This document shows, in pieces, positions 43,412 through 51,968 of a stretch of 64,000 nucleotides of DNA. The stretch spans positions 1 to 64,000 of the forward strand of contig JAZLGF010000011.1 of the NCBI GenBank assembly GCA_045616165.1, given 5' to 3'. The stretch is from RGIG5612 sp045616165 (GTDB taxonomy: Bacteria; Bacillota; Clostridia; Lachnospirales; Lachnospiraceae). The notes under the pieces were generated by a model, which worked only from the letters and a program-made list of their open reading frames with translations, had not been told where the DNA came from and ran no database searches. Within the stretch, counting starts at the first letter, position 1, and every line of letters begins with the position of its first letter. Made by a program: the position numbers and the translations under genes.

Positions 43412-45235
43412 ATGAAAAAAATTATTGTTGCAATCTTAGCATTGACTATGGTAGTTGGTCTTTGCGCATGCGGTGGTAAAAAAGGCTCAACAGACTCACT
43501 TGCAGTTTGTATAGCTTCTGAACCACAAACACTTGATCCTGCTCTTAACTCAGCAGTTGATGGTGCTACAATGTTAGCTCACCTTTTCTCAGGCCTTGCA
43601 AAATGGTCACAAAAAGATGACGGAACATTGGAAATCGTTCCAGACATTGCAAAAGAACTCGTTGCTCCAGTTGACAATGGTGATGGAACATTTACTTACA
43701 CTTACACAATTCGTGATGGTGCTAAGTGGTCTGATGGAAAAGACGTTACAGCTAAAGACTTCGTTTTCTCATGGAACCGTGCAGCTAGTTATGAACTTGC
43801 AGCAGACTATTCTTACATGTTTGAATTAGTTAAAGGCTATGCAGACATTTGGGAAGAAGTTCCAACTGGTGAAAAAGATGAAGAAGGAAATGATCTTTAC
43901 AAACAGGCTAATCCTGATGCTAAATTAGCTGTTGAAGCTAAAGATGACAAAACATTCGTAGTTACTACAACAGGTAACGTTCCTTACTGGAATGAATTAT
44001 TAGCATTCCCAACATTCTTCCCAGTACGTGAAGATGTTGTTGATAATGATGGTGCTTGGGCAACAGATCCTAAGACATACGTATCAAACGGTATGTACAC
44101 ATTAACAGCTTGGGAGCATAACTCAGTTATCACATTAACAAAGAACGAAAATCATGCAGATGCAAAACTTTGCACAATGCCTGAACTTAAATTCTACTTA
44201 AGTGATGATGCTAACAACATGCTTTCAAACTTCAAGAACGGCGAATGGTTATTAATCGACGATGTTCCTACAAATGAAATCGCAACATTAAAGAAAGATT
44301 ATCCAAATGAATTCGTAGTAGAAGGCCAAATTGGTACATATTACGTAAGCTGGAACATGAACTTTGACGTTTCTCCAGCTGGAAAGACTCTTACACCAGC
44401 AGAGCAAGCAGAAGTTCGTAATGCACTTTCATTAGTATATGACCGTAACTACATCTGTGAAGATGTTGCACAGGGCGGACAAGTTCCTGCATCATCATTC
44501 GTAGCTATGGGTATCACAGAGCCTGCAGGAACACAGTTCTATGAGGCAGCTGGTAAAGCTGGAAATCCTTACTTTGGATACTATGATGTTTCAAAAGAAG
44601 CTCTTGATGCAAACTACAAAGCAGCTTTAGAAGTATTATCAAAATACTATACAGTAGTTGATGGAAAGGTAACAGACTTCCCAACATTAACATACCTTTA
44701 CAATACAAACGATGCTCATAAAGCAATCGCTGAGTACTTACAAAGTGCTTTAGCAGGTATTGGTATCACAATGCAACTTGAAAACCAAGAGTGGGCTACA
44801 TTCCTTGAGACACGTAAGAATGGTGACTTCTCAATCGCTCGTAACGGTTGGGTAGCTGACTATAACGACGGTATCTGCTTCTTAGATATGTGGATTACTG
44901 CTTCTGGTAACAATGACTGCCAGTTTGGTAAAGGCGCTAACACAGGTAACAAAGTTTACTCATTAGACCTTACAGATTGCGGCGATACATTAAAGGTTGA
45001 AAATGGAACATGGGCTGAAACATATGATGTTGTAATCGGAAAGATTAAATCATGCACAGACCTTGAGCAACGTAATAAATTAATGCATAAAGCAGAAGAT
45101 TTACTTATGAGCACAGGTGCTATCTGCCCATTATACTTCTACACAGACCTTTATATGATTAGCGAAAAAGTTAGTGGATTCTTCTCAAATCCATTAGGAT
45201 ACAAGTACTTCATGTACACAACAATCGCTAAATAA
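43412..45235 (+). CDS. oppA: Oligopeptide ABC importer substrate-binding lipoprotein
   Basis: The 607-residue SBP_bac_5 protein has a lipoprotein signal with lipobox LCAC (Cys about 20), then SEPQTLDPALNSAVDGA, the family N-terminal motif, and later RNALSLVYDRNYI and GWVADYNDGICFLDMW in lobe 2. It binds peptides for the OppBCDF importer encoded just upstream. Two peptidase genes follow, in line with peptide use. Confidence 0.9.
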   Translation: MKKIIVAILALTMVVGLCACGGKKGSTDSLAVCIASEPQTLDPALNSAVDGATMLAHLFSGLAKWSQKDDGTLEIVPDIAKELVAPVDNGDGTFTYTYTIRDGAKWSDGKDVTAKDFVFSWNRAASYELAADYSYMFELVKGYADIWEEVPTGEKDEEGNDLYKQANPDAKLAVEAKDDKTFVVTTTGNVPYWNELLAFPTFFPVREDVVDNDGAWATDPKTYVSNGMYTLTAWEHNSVITLTKNENHADAKLCTMPELKFYLSDDANNMLSNFKNGEWLLIDDVPTNEIATLKKDYPNEFVVEGQIGTYYVSWNMNFDVSPAGKTLTPAEQAEVRNALSLVYDRNYICEDVAQGGQVPASSFVAMGITEPAGTQFYEAAGKAGNPYFGYYDVSKEALDANYKAALEVLSKYYTVVDGKVTDFPTLTYLYNTNDAHKAIAEYLQSALAGIGITMQLENQEWATFLETRKNGDFSIARNGWVADYNDGICFLDMWITASGNNDCQFGKGANTGNKVYSLDLTDCGDTLKVENGTWAETYDVVIGKIKSCTDLEQRNKLMHKAEDLLMSTGAICPLYFYTDLYMISEKVSGFFSNPLGYKYFMYTTIAK

Positions 45236-45258
45236 TTAAACGCGTAAAAGGTAATTTG

Positions 45259-45287
45259 AAAGGACGCTCTTAGGAGCGTCCTTTTCT
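45259..45287 (+). terminator. Terminator after oppA
   Basis: AAAGGACGCTC (45259-45269) pairs perfectly with 45274-45284, with a TTAG loop; the stem ends in TTTT then TCTA. Strong. Confidence 0.85.
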
Positions 45288-45304
45288 AGATAGGAGCAAG
45301 AAAT

Positions 45305-46330
45305 ATGGTCAAAAAAATAGCAATTGTAAGTCTGTCATCAGGTACAATTGGTGAAAGTTTTGTTAGCCATGAAGTAAAACTTGGTGAAAAAAGATTAGCT
45401 GATTATGGCTTAGAAGTGGTAATAATGCCACATGCGAAGAGGGGAATTGAATATATAAAAGAGCATCCTGAAAAACGTGCAAAAGATTTACTATGTGCGT
45501 TTTCGGATGAGTCTATTGATATGATATTGTGTGCAATTGGAGGGGATGATACATATCGTCTGCTTCCGTATTTGTTTGAAAATGATGAGTTAAAGAAGGT
45601 TGTAAGTAATAAGATATTCCTTGGTTTTTCGGATTCTACAATGAACCATTTGATGCTTCATAAGGTAGGGTTGAATACTTTTTATGGACAGTCTTTTTTA
45701 GCAGATGTATGTGAACTTGAAAACACGATGCTTCCTTATACAGCTCAATATTTCGAAGAGTTGCTTTGTACTGGAAAGATAAAAGAAATCAGACCAAGTG
45801 ATGTATGGTATGAAGAACGAAAAGATTGGTCTATACCTATTGGGACACCACGAATAAAGCATCAAAATAAAGGGTTTGAATTGCTTCAGGGTGATGCTGT
45901 TTTTAACGGTGAGATACTTGGTGGATGTTTGGAAACAATTTTTGATATATTTGATAATTCTAGGTATATAGATTCAGTGTCATTGTGCGAAAGATATAAT
46001 CTTTTTCCAAGTTTAGATGATTGGAGAGGGAAAATCCTTTTACTTGAAACTAGTGAGGAACAACCATCTCCTGAACACTATCGCAACATGATAAGGACAC
46101 TTAAGAAAACAGGTATATTCGAAGTTGTGTCTGGAATAATTTGCGGAAAACCGATGGATGAATTATATTTTGAAGAATATAAGAAAATTATTGTTGAAGA
46201 AGTGTCAAATAAGAATCTACCTATCGTTGCAAATATAAATGTTGGACATGCTGTTCCAAGATGCATTATTCCATTTGGCGTAAACGCAACGGTAAATACA
46301 AAAGAACAGGTAATTCGATTTGATTTTTAA
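45305..46330 (+). CDS. S66 family peptidase (LD-carboxypeptidase/MccF-like)
   Basis: The 341-residue protein has the S66 layout: an N-terminal domain ending in GFSDST (nucleophile Ser in the G-x-S-D elbow) and a C-terminal domain with the Glu and His of the triad in LLLETSEEQPSPEH and NVGHAVPRC. This supports an LD-carypeptidase or MccF-type amidase; MccF members break down microcin-type nucleotide peptides, LD-carboxypeptidases trim murein tetrapeptides. No signal peptide, so it is cytoplasmic. It lies after the Opp operon, whose transporter imports murein peptides or microcin-type peptides in other bacteria. TAGGAG precedes the ATG. Confidence 0.82.
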   Translation: MVKKIAIVSLSSGTIGESFVSHEVKLGEKRLADYGLEVVIMPHAKRGIEYIKEHPEKRAKDLLCAFSDESIDMILCAIGGDDTYRLLPYLFENDELKKVVSNKIFLGFSDSTMNHLMLHKVGLNTFYGQSFLADVCELENTMLPYTAQYFEELLCTGKIKEIRPSDVWYEERKDWSIPIGTPRIKHQNKGFELLQGDAVFNGEILGGCLETIFDIFDNSRYIDSVSLCERYNLFPSLDDWRGKILLLETSEEQPSPEHYRNMIRTLKKTGIFEVVSGIICGKPMDELYFEEYKKIIVEEVSNKNLPIVANINVGHAVPRCIIPFGVNATVNTKEQVIRFDF

Positions 46331-46356
46331 TAAAAGTGAATTTATGACGAGGCTAC

Positions 46357-46376
46357 AATCTTTCTTTGGAAAGATT
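46357..46376 (+). other. Small hairpin after the S66 peptidase gene
   Basis: AATCTTTC (46357-46364) pairs with GAAAGATT (46369-46376), 4-base loop, no T tract. Possibly a weak terminator. Confidence 0.35.
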
Positions 46377-46404
46377 TCAAAAGTTAAGTAAAATGTGATA
46401 TATT
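46376..46404 (+). promoter_or_regulatory. Possible promoter of the M18 aminopeptidase gene
   Basis: TTCAAA (46376-46381), 17 bases, TATATT (46399-46404). Confidence 0.4.
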
Positions 46405-46433
46405 ATAGAAAAATATTTTTGGAGGATCTAAAA

Positions 46434-47831
46434 ATGGCAGAGAAAAAGAATCAATTAAAAGAAACATTGTTTTATAATCCAGGTAATGGATATGATAATT
46501 TAAGCGTTTCAGAAGAAAAGAAGATGAACGCTTATTGCGAAGGTTATAAAGAATTCTTAAATAACGGAAAGACAGAAAGACTTTGCGTAGATTATTGTAT
46601 TAAGCTTGCTAAAGAAAAAGGCTTTAAAGAATATAAAGCTGGTATGAAGTTAAAAGCAGGCGATAAAGTTTATTTCAATAATAGAGGCAAAGCTATTATG
46701 CTTGCTGTTATCGGTTCAGAAAGTCTTGATAAAGGAATTAATCTTACAGCAGCACATACAGATGCGCCACGTCTTGATCTTAAACCAAATCCACTTTATG
46801 AAGAAGGCGAGATGGCATATCTTAGAACACATCATTATGGTGGAATTAGAAAATATCAATGGCTAGCTAGAACACTAGAATTATATGGCGTAGTAATATT
46901 AAAGAATGGTAAGACAGTGAATGTCAACATTGGTGCTGACGAAGGCGACCCACAATTTATTATTGAAGACCTTCTTCCACACCTTGGAAAAGCAACTGAT
47001 AAAGAACCATTAAATCAAGCTGTTCCATCAGAAGTTTTAAGAGTATTAGTTGGTTCAAGACCAATAGGAAATAAAGATGACAAAGATAGAGTTAAACTTG
47101 GCGTAATGAAATTGTTAAACGAAAAGTACGGCATAGTTGAAGAAGATTTCATTTCAGCTGAACTTGAAATCGTTCCTGCTGGAAAGGCTAAAGATATCGG
47201 CTTTGATAGAAGTTTAATTGCTGCATACGGACATGACGACAGAGTTTGTGCTTATGCGGAGATGGCAGGACTTTTTGATGCTAAGAATATTAAAAAGACT
47301 GGCGTTTGCATTTTTGCTGATAAAGAAGAAATCGGAAGCGTTGGCGTAACTGGCATGATAAGTGAAGCTTTTGAGTGGTTCATTGGTGACCTTTGCAAAG
47401 GCCAAAAGGTTGATATTAGAGATTGCTTTGCAAATTCATTTTGTGTAAGTGCTGACGTTACAGCTGCATATGACCCTAATTATGCAGAAGCATTTGAAAC
47501 ACAAAATGATGCAAAAATTAATCATGGTGTTGCATTCTGCAAATATACTGGTCATGGTGGAAAAGCCGGTGCATCAGATGCAAGTGCAGAAGTAGTTGGA
47601 AAATTAAGAAAACTTATGAATGACGGCGGCGTAATTTGGCAGATGTGTCAGATGGGTAAAAATGAACAAGGTGGTGGCGGAACAGTTGCGCTTGACCTTG
47701 CTAATAGAAACATCGACACAATCGATGCTGGTGTTCCCGTTTTAAGCATGCATGCTCCATACGAAACAGTTTCTAAGTTCGACTGCTACATGACATACAA
47801 ATGCATGAAGACAGTATTCGAAAAAGCTTAA
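46434..47831 (+). CDS. M18 family aminopeptidase
   Basis: The ~465-residue cytoplasmic metallopeptidase has the M18 set: AAHTDAPRLDLKPNPLYEEG (metal His and Asp), the catalytic Glu and metal Glu in DKEEIGSVG, DVTAAYDPNY, and a C-terminal His in LSMHAPYETVSK. It would trim N-terminal residues from peptides, fitting with the Opp importer upstream. The ATG at 46434 is chosen because GGAGGA (46421-46426) is seven bases before it; the in-frame start at 46395 overlaps the promoter region. Confidence 0.88.
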   Translation: MAEKKNQLKETLFYNPGNGYDNLSVSEEKKMNAYCEGYKEFLNNGKTERLCVDYCIKLAKEKGFKEYKAGMKLKAGDKVYFNNRGKAIMLAVIGSESLDKGINLTAAHTDAPRLDLKPNPLYEEGEMAYLRTHHYGGIRKYQWLARTLELYGVVILKNGKTVNVNIGADEGDPQFIIEDLLPHLGKATDKEPLNQAVPSEVLRVLVGSRPIGNKDDKDRVKLGVMKLLNEKYGIVEEDFISAELEIVPAGKAKDIGFDRSLIAAYGHDDRVCAYAEMAGLFDAKNIKKTGVCIFADKEEIGSVGVTGMISEAFEWFIGDLCKGQKVDIRDCFANSFCVSADVTAAYDPNYAEAFETQNDAKINHGVAFCKYTGHGGKAGASDASAEVVGKLRKLMNDGGVIWQMCQMGKNEQGGGGTVALDLANRNIDTIDAGVPVLSMHAPYETVSKFDCYMTYKCMKTVFEKA

Positions 47832-47835
47832 AGTT

Positions 47836-47891
47836 GTTCGATAACAACCCAACTTCCTCGTAAATTCGATTTTCATTTTCCAAGGAAGAGA
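47836..47891. repeat. Diverged copy A of the 47-48/50 kb intergenic repeat
   Basis: A small GTTGTT/AACAAC hairpin is followed by TAAATTCGATTTTCATTTTCC and an AAGGAA stretch that resembles the repeats at 48463 and 49952. More diverged than those two. Confidence 0.4.
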
Positions 47892-47922
47892 GAAAAAAAT
47901 AAAGAAAACAAAGTAACAATGA

Positions 47923-47948
47923 AACAGACCTTCGGGTCTGTTTTTTTT
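47923..47948 (+). terminator. Terminator after the M18 gene
   Basis: AACAGACC (47923-47930) pairs perfectly with GGTCTGTT around a stable TTCG tetraloop, then a run of T to 47948. Confidence 0.9.
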
Positions 47949-48462
47949 GAGCAAAGAGAACATCCGGTTCGCTCACGGCTCCGGTCACTACCGCGACCTC
48001 GCACGCTCGCTCACCTAGATTTCGCAGACCTAAACTTTATTAACTAACATAACACCGCTCACGCCCAGCGCACGATGCGCCCTGGGCACGAGCTCCAAGA
48101 GTCTTCCTTCTAATTTCTTTATTTATAAAGAAAAAATAGGGAAAACAATAGAGAATCAACTTCACCTTTGCGCCCACGCGCTTTATGAAAAAAAGAAGAA
48201 AAAAAAGAAAAAGCGAGGCCATGGAAGGCAGCGGCCGTATGTGGCGGAAGTGAAGAGTTGAGGGAAGAGAAAGAGAAAAAAAGAAAAAGAGTAGATGGCT
48301 TTTAAGGCCTGTTGGCTTTCGTGGCCGAGCGGTTTTAGAAGATGAAGAAGATAAAGGAAATAAGAAGGAAAATAAAGAAGATAGAAGGAAAACGAAAATT
48401 AGATTTTTGGGGAATCGAGAGTGTTATGTAACAAAAGTTGTTACGTAACACCCTCACTTCCC

Positions 48463-48509
48463 TGAAAATTCGATTTTGAATTTCCTTGGAACATAAAAGT
48501 GAATAAAGC
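48463..48509. repeat. Direct repeat copy B, upstream of the DUF4143 ATPase
   Basis: This 47-base sequence is matched by 49952-49997 with two substitutions and one missing base. In one frame both encode ENS-(I/F)-LNFLG. Copy B lies 68 bases before the ATPase ATG and immediately before its promoter. Confidence 0.65.
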
Positions 48510-48511
48510 TA

Positions 48512-48539
48512 TTGACTGCAAATAATATAGTGATATAAT
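48512..48539 (+). promoter_or_regulatory. Promoter of the DUF4143 ATPase gene
   Basis: TTGACT (48512-48517), 16 bases, TATAAT (48534-48539). A near-consensus promoter that starts a leader of about 30 bases. Confidence 0.75.
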
Positions 48540-48576
48540 CAATAAAAAAGTAGATTTCTACAAAAAAAGTGATTAT

Positions 48577-49884
48577 ATGATTCCTAGAGATAAATACCTT
48601 AATCAATTGATTTCAAATAAGAATAATGGATTTCCTAAAATCATTACCGGAATTAGACGTTGTGGTAAGTCTTATTTAATTAAGGAAATATATAGGCAAT
48701 ATTTGCTGAACCAAGGAATGTCAGAAGAAAATATTCTGATTATAGAACTGGATGATTACAGAAACATTAGATATAGAGACCCTGTTTTCTTAGGTGAATA
48801 TGTACGTGATTATTGTAAAACAAGAACAGAATGCGTAGTTTTTCTCGATGAAATACAACTAGTGTACTCAATCGTTAATCCAAATTTGACAGATGGTAAA
48901 CATGTTTTAGCAGGAGAAAATGATACAGAGATTGTTACATTCGTTGATGTTGTTTTAGGATTGTCAAGAGAAAAAAACATTGATTTGTATGTTTCCGGAT
49001 CTAATTCAAAAATGTTGTCTTCGGATATTGTAACTGAATTCAGAGACAAGGCTGTTACAATTCAAGTGCAGCCATTGTCCTTTGAGGAATATTACAATTA
49101 CAAAGGAGGACCTACGACGGAAGCGATACTTGAGTATATGCAATTTGGTGGAATGCCGCTTGCAGTGCTAAAAGACGAACCTGAAAAGAAGGAATACCTA
49201 AAAGGGTTATTTGAGACAACGTATTTTAAGGATATACTTGAGAAAAATAGACTACGAAGGGGTAGTTCTATGGATGAATTGTGTAATATTATAAGCGCAG
49301 GTACTGGTACACTGTTAAATTCTGAGAAAATAGCCAGTACATATCGTAGTGTCAAACACGAGATAATAGATAAACAAACTATAGAAAAATACATTAATTG
49401 TTTTATAGATTCTTTTATCATCAAAGAAGTAAGGCGATACGATTTAAAAGGACGAGCAGAAATAGGTGCATTAAGGAAGTATTATTATGTTGATACAGGT
49501 CTTAGAAATGCGCGCTTGAACTTTGCATTTCCTGATGAAGGTCAGATGTTGGAGAATATTGTATATAATGAATTGGTGTATAATGGATATTCAGTAAACA
49601 TAGGAACCTTTGACTCAATTGAAAAGAACCGCGAAGGAAAGTCTGTTAGAAAGACAAACGAAGTTGATTTTTTTGCAAGAAGGGGACCTCGCCAATATTA
49701 TATTCAGGTAACTTCTGATATATCTAATGCAGAAACAAGAGCAAGAGAGTTAAGACCGTACATGATGCTGAATGATAATGTTCAGAAAATAGTTGTGATT
49801 AATAAACCGATTAATGAGTGCTTGGATGAAAGCGGTTTTACAATTATCGGAGCTGCTGATTTCTTATTAAGATTCATAAAATAA
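48577..49884 (+). CDS. AAA ATPase with DUF4143 domain
   Basis: The 435-residue protein is of the common AAA_14/DUF4143 type: Walker A GIRRCGKSY (Lys31), Walker B CVVFLDEIQ (Asp91, Glu92), sensor VSGSNSKML, then the DUF4143 part with a nuclease-like core NEVDFFARRG and YYIQVT near residue 367. Such genes are frequent singletons in accessory regions of gut bacteria; function is unknown, though proposals include DNA processing or toxin-antitoxin-like roles. It stands alone between direct repeats with its own promoter, which suggests horizontal gain. The ribosome binding site is weak. Confidence 0.85.
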   Translation: MIPRDKYLNQLISNKNNGFPKIITGIRRCGKSYLIKEIYRQYLLNQGMSEENILIIELDDYRNIRYRDPVFLGEYVRDYCKTRTECVVFLDEIQLVYSIVNPNLTDGKHVLAGENDTEIVTFVDVVLGLSREKNIDLYVSGSNSKMLSSDIVTEFRDKAVTIQVQPLSFEEYYNYKGGPTTEAILEYMQFGGMPLAVLKDEPEKKEYLKGLFETTYFKDILEKNRLRRGSSMDELCNIISAGTGTLLNSEKIASTYRSVKHEIIDKQTIEKYINCFIDSFIIKEVRRYDLKGRAEIGALRKYYYVDTGLRNARLNFAFPDEGQMLENIVYNELVYNGYSVNIGTFDSIEKNREGKSVRKTNEVDFFARRGPRQYYIQVTSDISNAETRARELRPYMMLNDNVQKIVVINKPINECLDESGFTIIGAADFLLRFIK

Positions 49885-49898
49885 AAGTAACCGGCTAA

Positions 49899-49994
49899 AT
49901 GGAAAATTTAGAAGACTCGGAATTAGAGCAAGTTAGCGGTGGTAAAGGCCTTGAAAATTCGTTTTTGAATTTCCTTGGAAATAAAAGTAAATAA
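49899..49994 (+). CDS. Possible 31-residue double-glycine-leader peptide
   Basis: A small ORF begins 14 bases after the ATPase stop and ends within repeat copy C. The N-terminal half reads MENLEDSELEQVSGG, close to the leader consensus of bacteriocins and other peptides cleaved by C39-peptidase exporters after Gly-Gly. The remaining 16 residues begin KGLENSFLNFLG. No Shine-Dalgarno is seen and an in-frame stop directly precedes the ATG. No C39 exporter is in the window. It may be a real peptide, or the remnant of a larger one. Confidence 0.35.
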   Translation: MENLEDSELEQVSGGKGLENSFLNFLGNKSK

Positions 49995-49997
49995 AGC
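49952..49997. repeat. Direct repeat copy C, downstream of the DUF4143 ATPase
   Basis: Pairs with copy B (48463-48509). It overlaps the 3' half of the micro-ORF at 49899-49994. The two copies bracket the ATPase gene and its promoter. Confidence 0.65.
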
Positions 49998-50004
49998 AAA
50001 AATT

Positions 50005-50039
50005 AGACCTTTGGTTCGGAAGAACCAGGGGTCTTTTTT
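50005..50039 (+). terminator. Terminator before the Pr6Pr gene
   Basis: A 13-bp stem with two G-T pairs (50005-50017 with 50022-50034, AGACCTTTGGTTC), GGAA tetraloop, and six to seven T. Confidence 0.9.
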
Positions 50040-50081
50040 AAAAGAAAAGTGGTATAATGTTATAAGGAGGAGTTGCTAGAC

Positions 50082-50786
50082 ATGGAAAAGAAAATTATTA
50101 GAGGAATAGTGCTGAAAGTTGTTGCAGTTGCAGATATAACGTATGCAATGGTTATGTACTGCAATGTGAAACAGAATTTTACCAAATTTACAACATTGTC
50201 GAATATCGGTGTAGGAATTGCATTACTGCTTTTTTTGATTGCAGATATTATTAGATTAAAGTTTGGAAAAGATATTCGAAAACAGTGGATGTATGTGTTT
50301 AAGTTTGTAATGACACTTGCAATCTTTGTTACATTCTTGATTTATATTTGCGTACTTGCACCAACAAGCAAAAGTGGATTCCTTGGGGCTTATTTTTTGC
50401 ATGGGGCAAGAAGCTTTTGCGCACATTTTGTTTCGCCTATCTTAGCAATTCTTGATTTCTTCCTTTTTGATGATGGATATAAACCGAAGAAAATACATCC
50501 AGTTGTTGCAATCACTTCGATGTTGGCATACGTAGTTTATGTAATAATTGCTGCTGAATGTTTTGGCGTTCGTTGGTCAAATGATATGAAAGCTCCTTAT
50601 AATTTCTTGAATTATGGAGCACCGACAGGGTGGTTTGGATTCGACTTAAGTTTAATAAGCTCTAAGACCTTAGGAGTTGGAGTTGCTTTTTCCTTGATAG
50701 TATTGTTAGCTGTTTTTATGGTATTAGGACAACTCTTTATTCAACTTAAAAAGAAAGCCTTAAAGAATCAGGACCTTTTTGATTAA
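50082..50786 (+). CDS. Pr6Pr-type six-helix membrane protein
   Basis: The ~234-residue protein has six predicted membrane segments and the pattern of the Pr6Pr/FAR-17a-like group: NFTKFTTLSNIGVGI after helix 1, a HFVSPILAILDFFLFDDGY segment near the middle, and YNFLNYGAPTGWFGFDLSL before the last helix. Its function is not known. The ATG at 50082 is the likely start with AAGGAGG at 50064-50070; an upstream TTG at 50073 is too close to it. An extended -10 (TGGTATAAT, 50050-50058) would start the RNA right at this site. Confidence 0.65.
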   Translation: MEKKIIRGIVLKVVAVADITYAMVMYCNVKQNFTKFTTLSNIGVGIALLLFLIADIIRLKFGKDIRKQWMYVFKFVMTLAIFVTFLIYICVLAPTSKSGFLGAYFLHGARSFCAHFVSPILAILDFFLFDDGYKPKKIHPVVAITSMLAYVVYVIIAAECFGVRWSNDMKAPYNFLNYGAPTGWFGFDLSLISSKTLGVGVAFSLIVLLAVFMVLGQLFIQLKKKALKNQDLFD

Positions 50787-50850
50787 CTTAAAAAGATGAT
50801 AGGAGATTTCTCGCTTTTAAGGTTATAAGTATAAAATTTTTCAAATTCAT

Positions 50851-50879
50851 TTGGATTTTTTTCTTCAAATGTTTATAAT
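50851..50879 (+). promoter_or_regulatory. Promoter of the orphan nuclease-like gene
   Basis: TTGGAT (50851-50856), 17 bases, TATAAT (50874-50879). The leader is about 75 bases and includes CGTC/GACG (about 50907-50920). Confidence 0.6.
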
Positions 50880-50959
50880 AGAATGTGATAGTCTTATAAG
50901 ATTGCGTCGATTCTGACGATTTCAATCAATTCATTAATTAAGATAAATAATAGAAAAAT

Positions 50960-51943
50960 ATGATTATTCCATTAATTGATTTGTCGGCTTTGGAATATTG
51001 GTTGGATGGAGTTGAAAAATATTATTACCCATCACCAGTTAATGTAAGTTTAAAGCCAAATTTCGAATTTTCCATAAATGGCGAAATAGCAAGCTGGATA
51101 GCAAAAGATTATAATCTTTTGTTCCCGGTTCAGTTTATGGTTCCTAAAAATAAGAAGAGAAGAACAACTTCAAAATATAAATTATTTGCATATCGAAAAA
51201 CTTTCCCAAAAGGTAGCTTCGTTCGATTGAATGACAGACGTGATCTAGAAGTATATGTTGCATGTCCAGAATTATGTTTTGTTTATGCAGTGAATAATTT
51301 TGAACTAAGTGTGGCAGTAAAAATAGGCTGTTTGCTTTGTGCTATGTTTGTTCTGGAATATTCTGGTGACGAAATACATCAACGGCAAAGAACACCTGTG
51401 ACATCAGTGAAAAAAATTACAGATTTTATAGAAAGGGCTAAAGGATTAAAGGGTATAGAAAAATCAAAATATGCGGTTCAATTTGTAACAGATAATTGTA
51501 ATTCAATTCAAGAGGTTAATTTAGCAGTAATAAAAAAATTGCCAGTAAGCAAAGGGGGATATGGACTAAAAGAATTTTTAGCAAATGGTAAAATTGCGCT
51601 AAAACAAAACGCGGCAACTTTTCTTGGAAGAAATTCGTGTATGTGTGACTTTGTTTGGAAAAAAGAAAAAATTGTTGTCGAATATGAAAGCGATATGTTC
51701 CATCTTGATTCTCGCCAGCATACATATGATAAGAGAAGAAGTACGGCGATAGTATTATCAGGATTTAAAATTATTAATATTACAAAATATGATACTAAAT
51801 CTATAAGTAATCTTGACAGTAAGATGTTTGCTTTAAGACATGCATTAAAAATGAAAAAGAGAACAAAAGAATTTGAGAAATTTTTTGATATAAGAAGAAA
51901 GGTATTCAAGACAGTGTTTTTTTATGATTTTTTAGGACATTAA
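50960..51943 (+). CDS. Orphan protein with PD-(D/E)XK nuclease-like C-terminus
   Basis: The 327-residue protein is not assigned with certainty. The segment CDFVWKKEKIVVEYES (Asp230, Glu241) followed by HTYDKRRSTAIVLSGFKIIN has the strand-turn-strand pattern of a DUF559/Vsr-type PD-(D/E)XK fold, with Asp and Glu at ligand positions. The N-terminal 200 residues resemble no family I know, although similar two-part proteins occur next to AbiEi-like genes. It has its own promoter, no partner gene and no Shine-Dalgarno site. DNA-end processing, defence or antitoxin-like roles are possible. Confidence 0.6.
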   Translation: MIIPLIDLSALEYWLDGVEKYYYPSPVNVSLKPNFEFSINGEIASWIAKDYNLLFPVQFMVPKNKKRRTTSKYKLFAYRKTFPKGSFVRLNDRRDLEVYVACPELCFVYAVNNFELSVAVKIGCLLCAMFVLEYSGDEIHQRQRTPVTSVKKITDFIERAKGLKGIEKSKYAVQFVTDNCNSIQEVNLAVIKKLPVSKGGYGLKEFLANGKIALKQNAATFLGRNSCMCDFVWKKEKIVVEYESDMFHLDSRQHTYDKRRSTAIVLSGFKIINITKYDTKSISNLDSKMFALRHALKMKKRTKEFEKFFDIRRKVFKTVFFYDFLGH

Positions 51944-51968
51944 AAATTTTTTGCCGTATTATTACTAG

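Larger units (their letters stand above)
47832..48576. other. 745-base gene-poor region of odd composition
   Basis: No convincing gene lies here. It holds repeat copy A, a terminator (47923-47948), a G/C-rich stretch at about 47962-48110 with several CGCTCAC words, a strongly purine-rich + strand at about 48185-48420 (long A/G runs), an inverted repeat (GTGTTATGTAAC/GTTACGTAACAC, 48421-48452) and repeat copy B. Composition differs sharply from the neighbouring genes. It may be the decayed remains of foreign or mobile DNA. Confidence 0.55.

Noticed and set aside
48040..48222. 60-codon ORF on the - strand
   Set aside because: Low-complexity Phe/Leu/Lys-rich product from the purine-rich tract, no ribosome binding site, no family likeness.
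48230..48340. tRNA-like D-arm sequences (GTGGCGGAAGTG and GTGGCCGAGCGGTT)
   Set aside because: They resemble Leu/Ser tRNA D arms but no anticodon arm, T arm (TTCGAATC) or acceptor pairing follows; the surrounding DNA is purine-rich low-complexity sequence.
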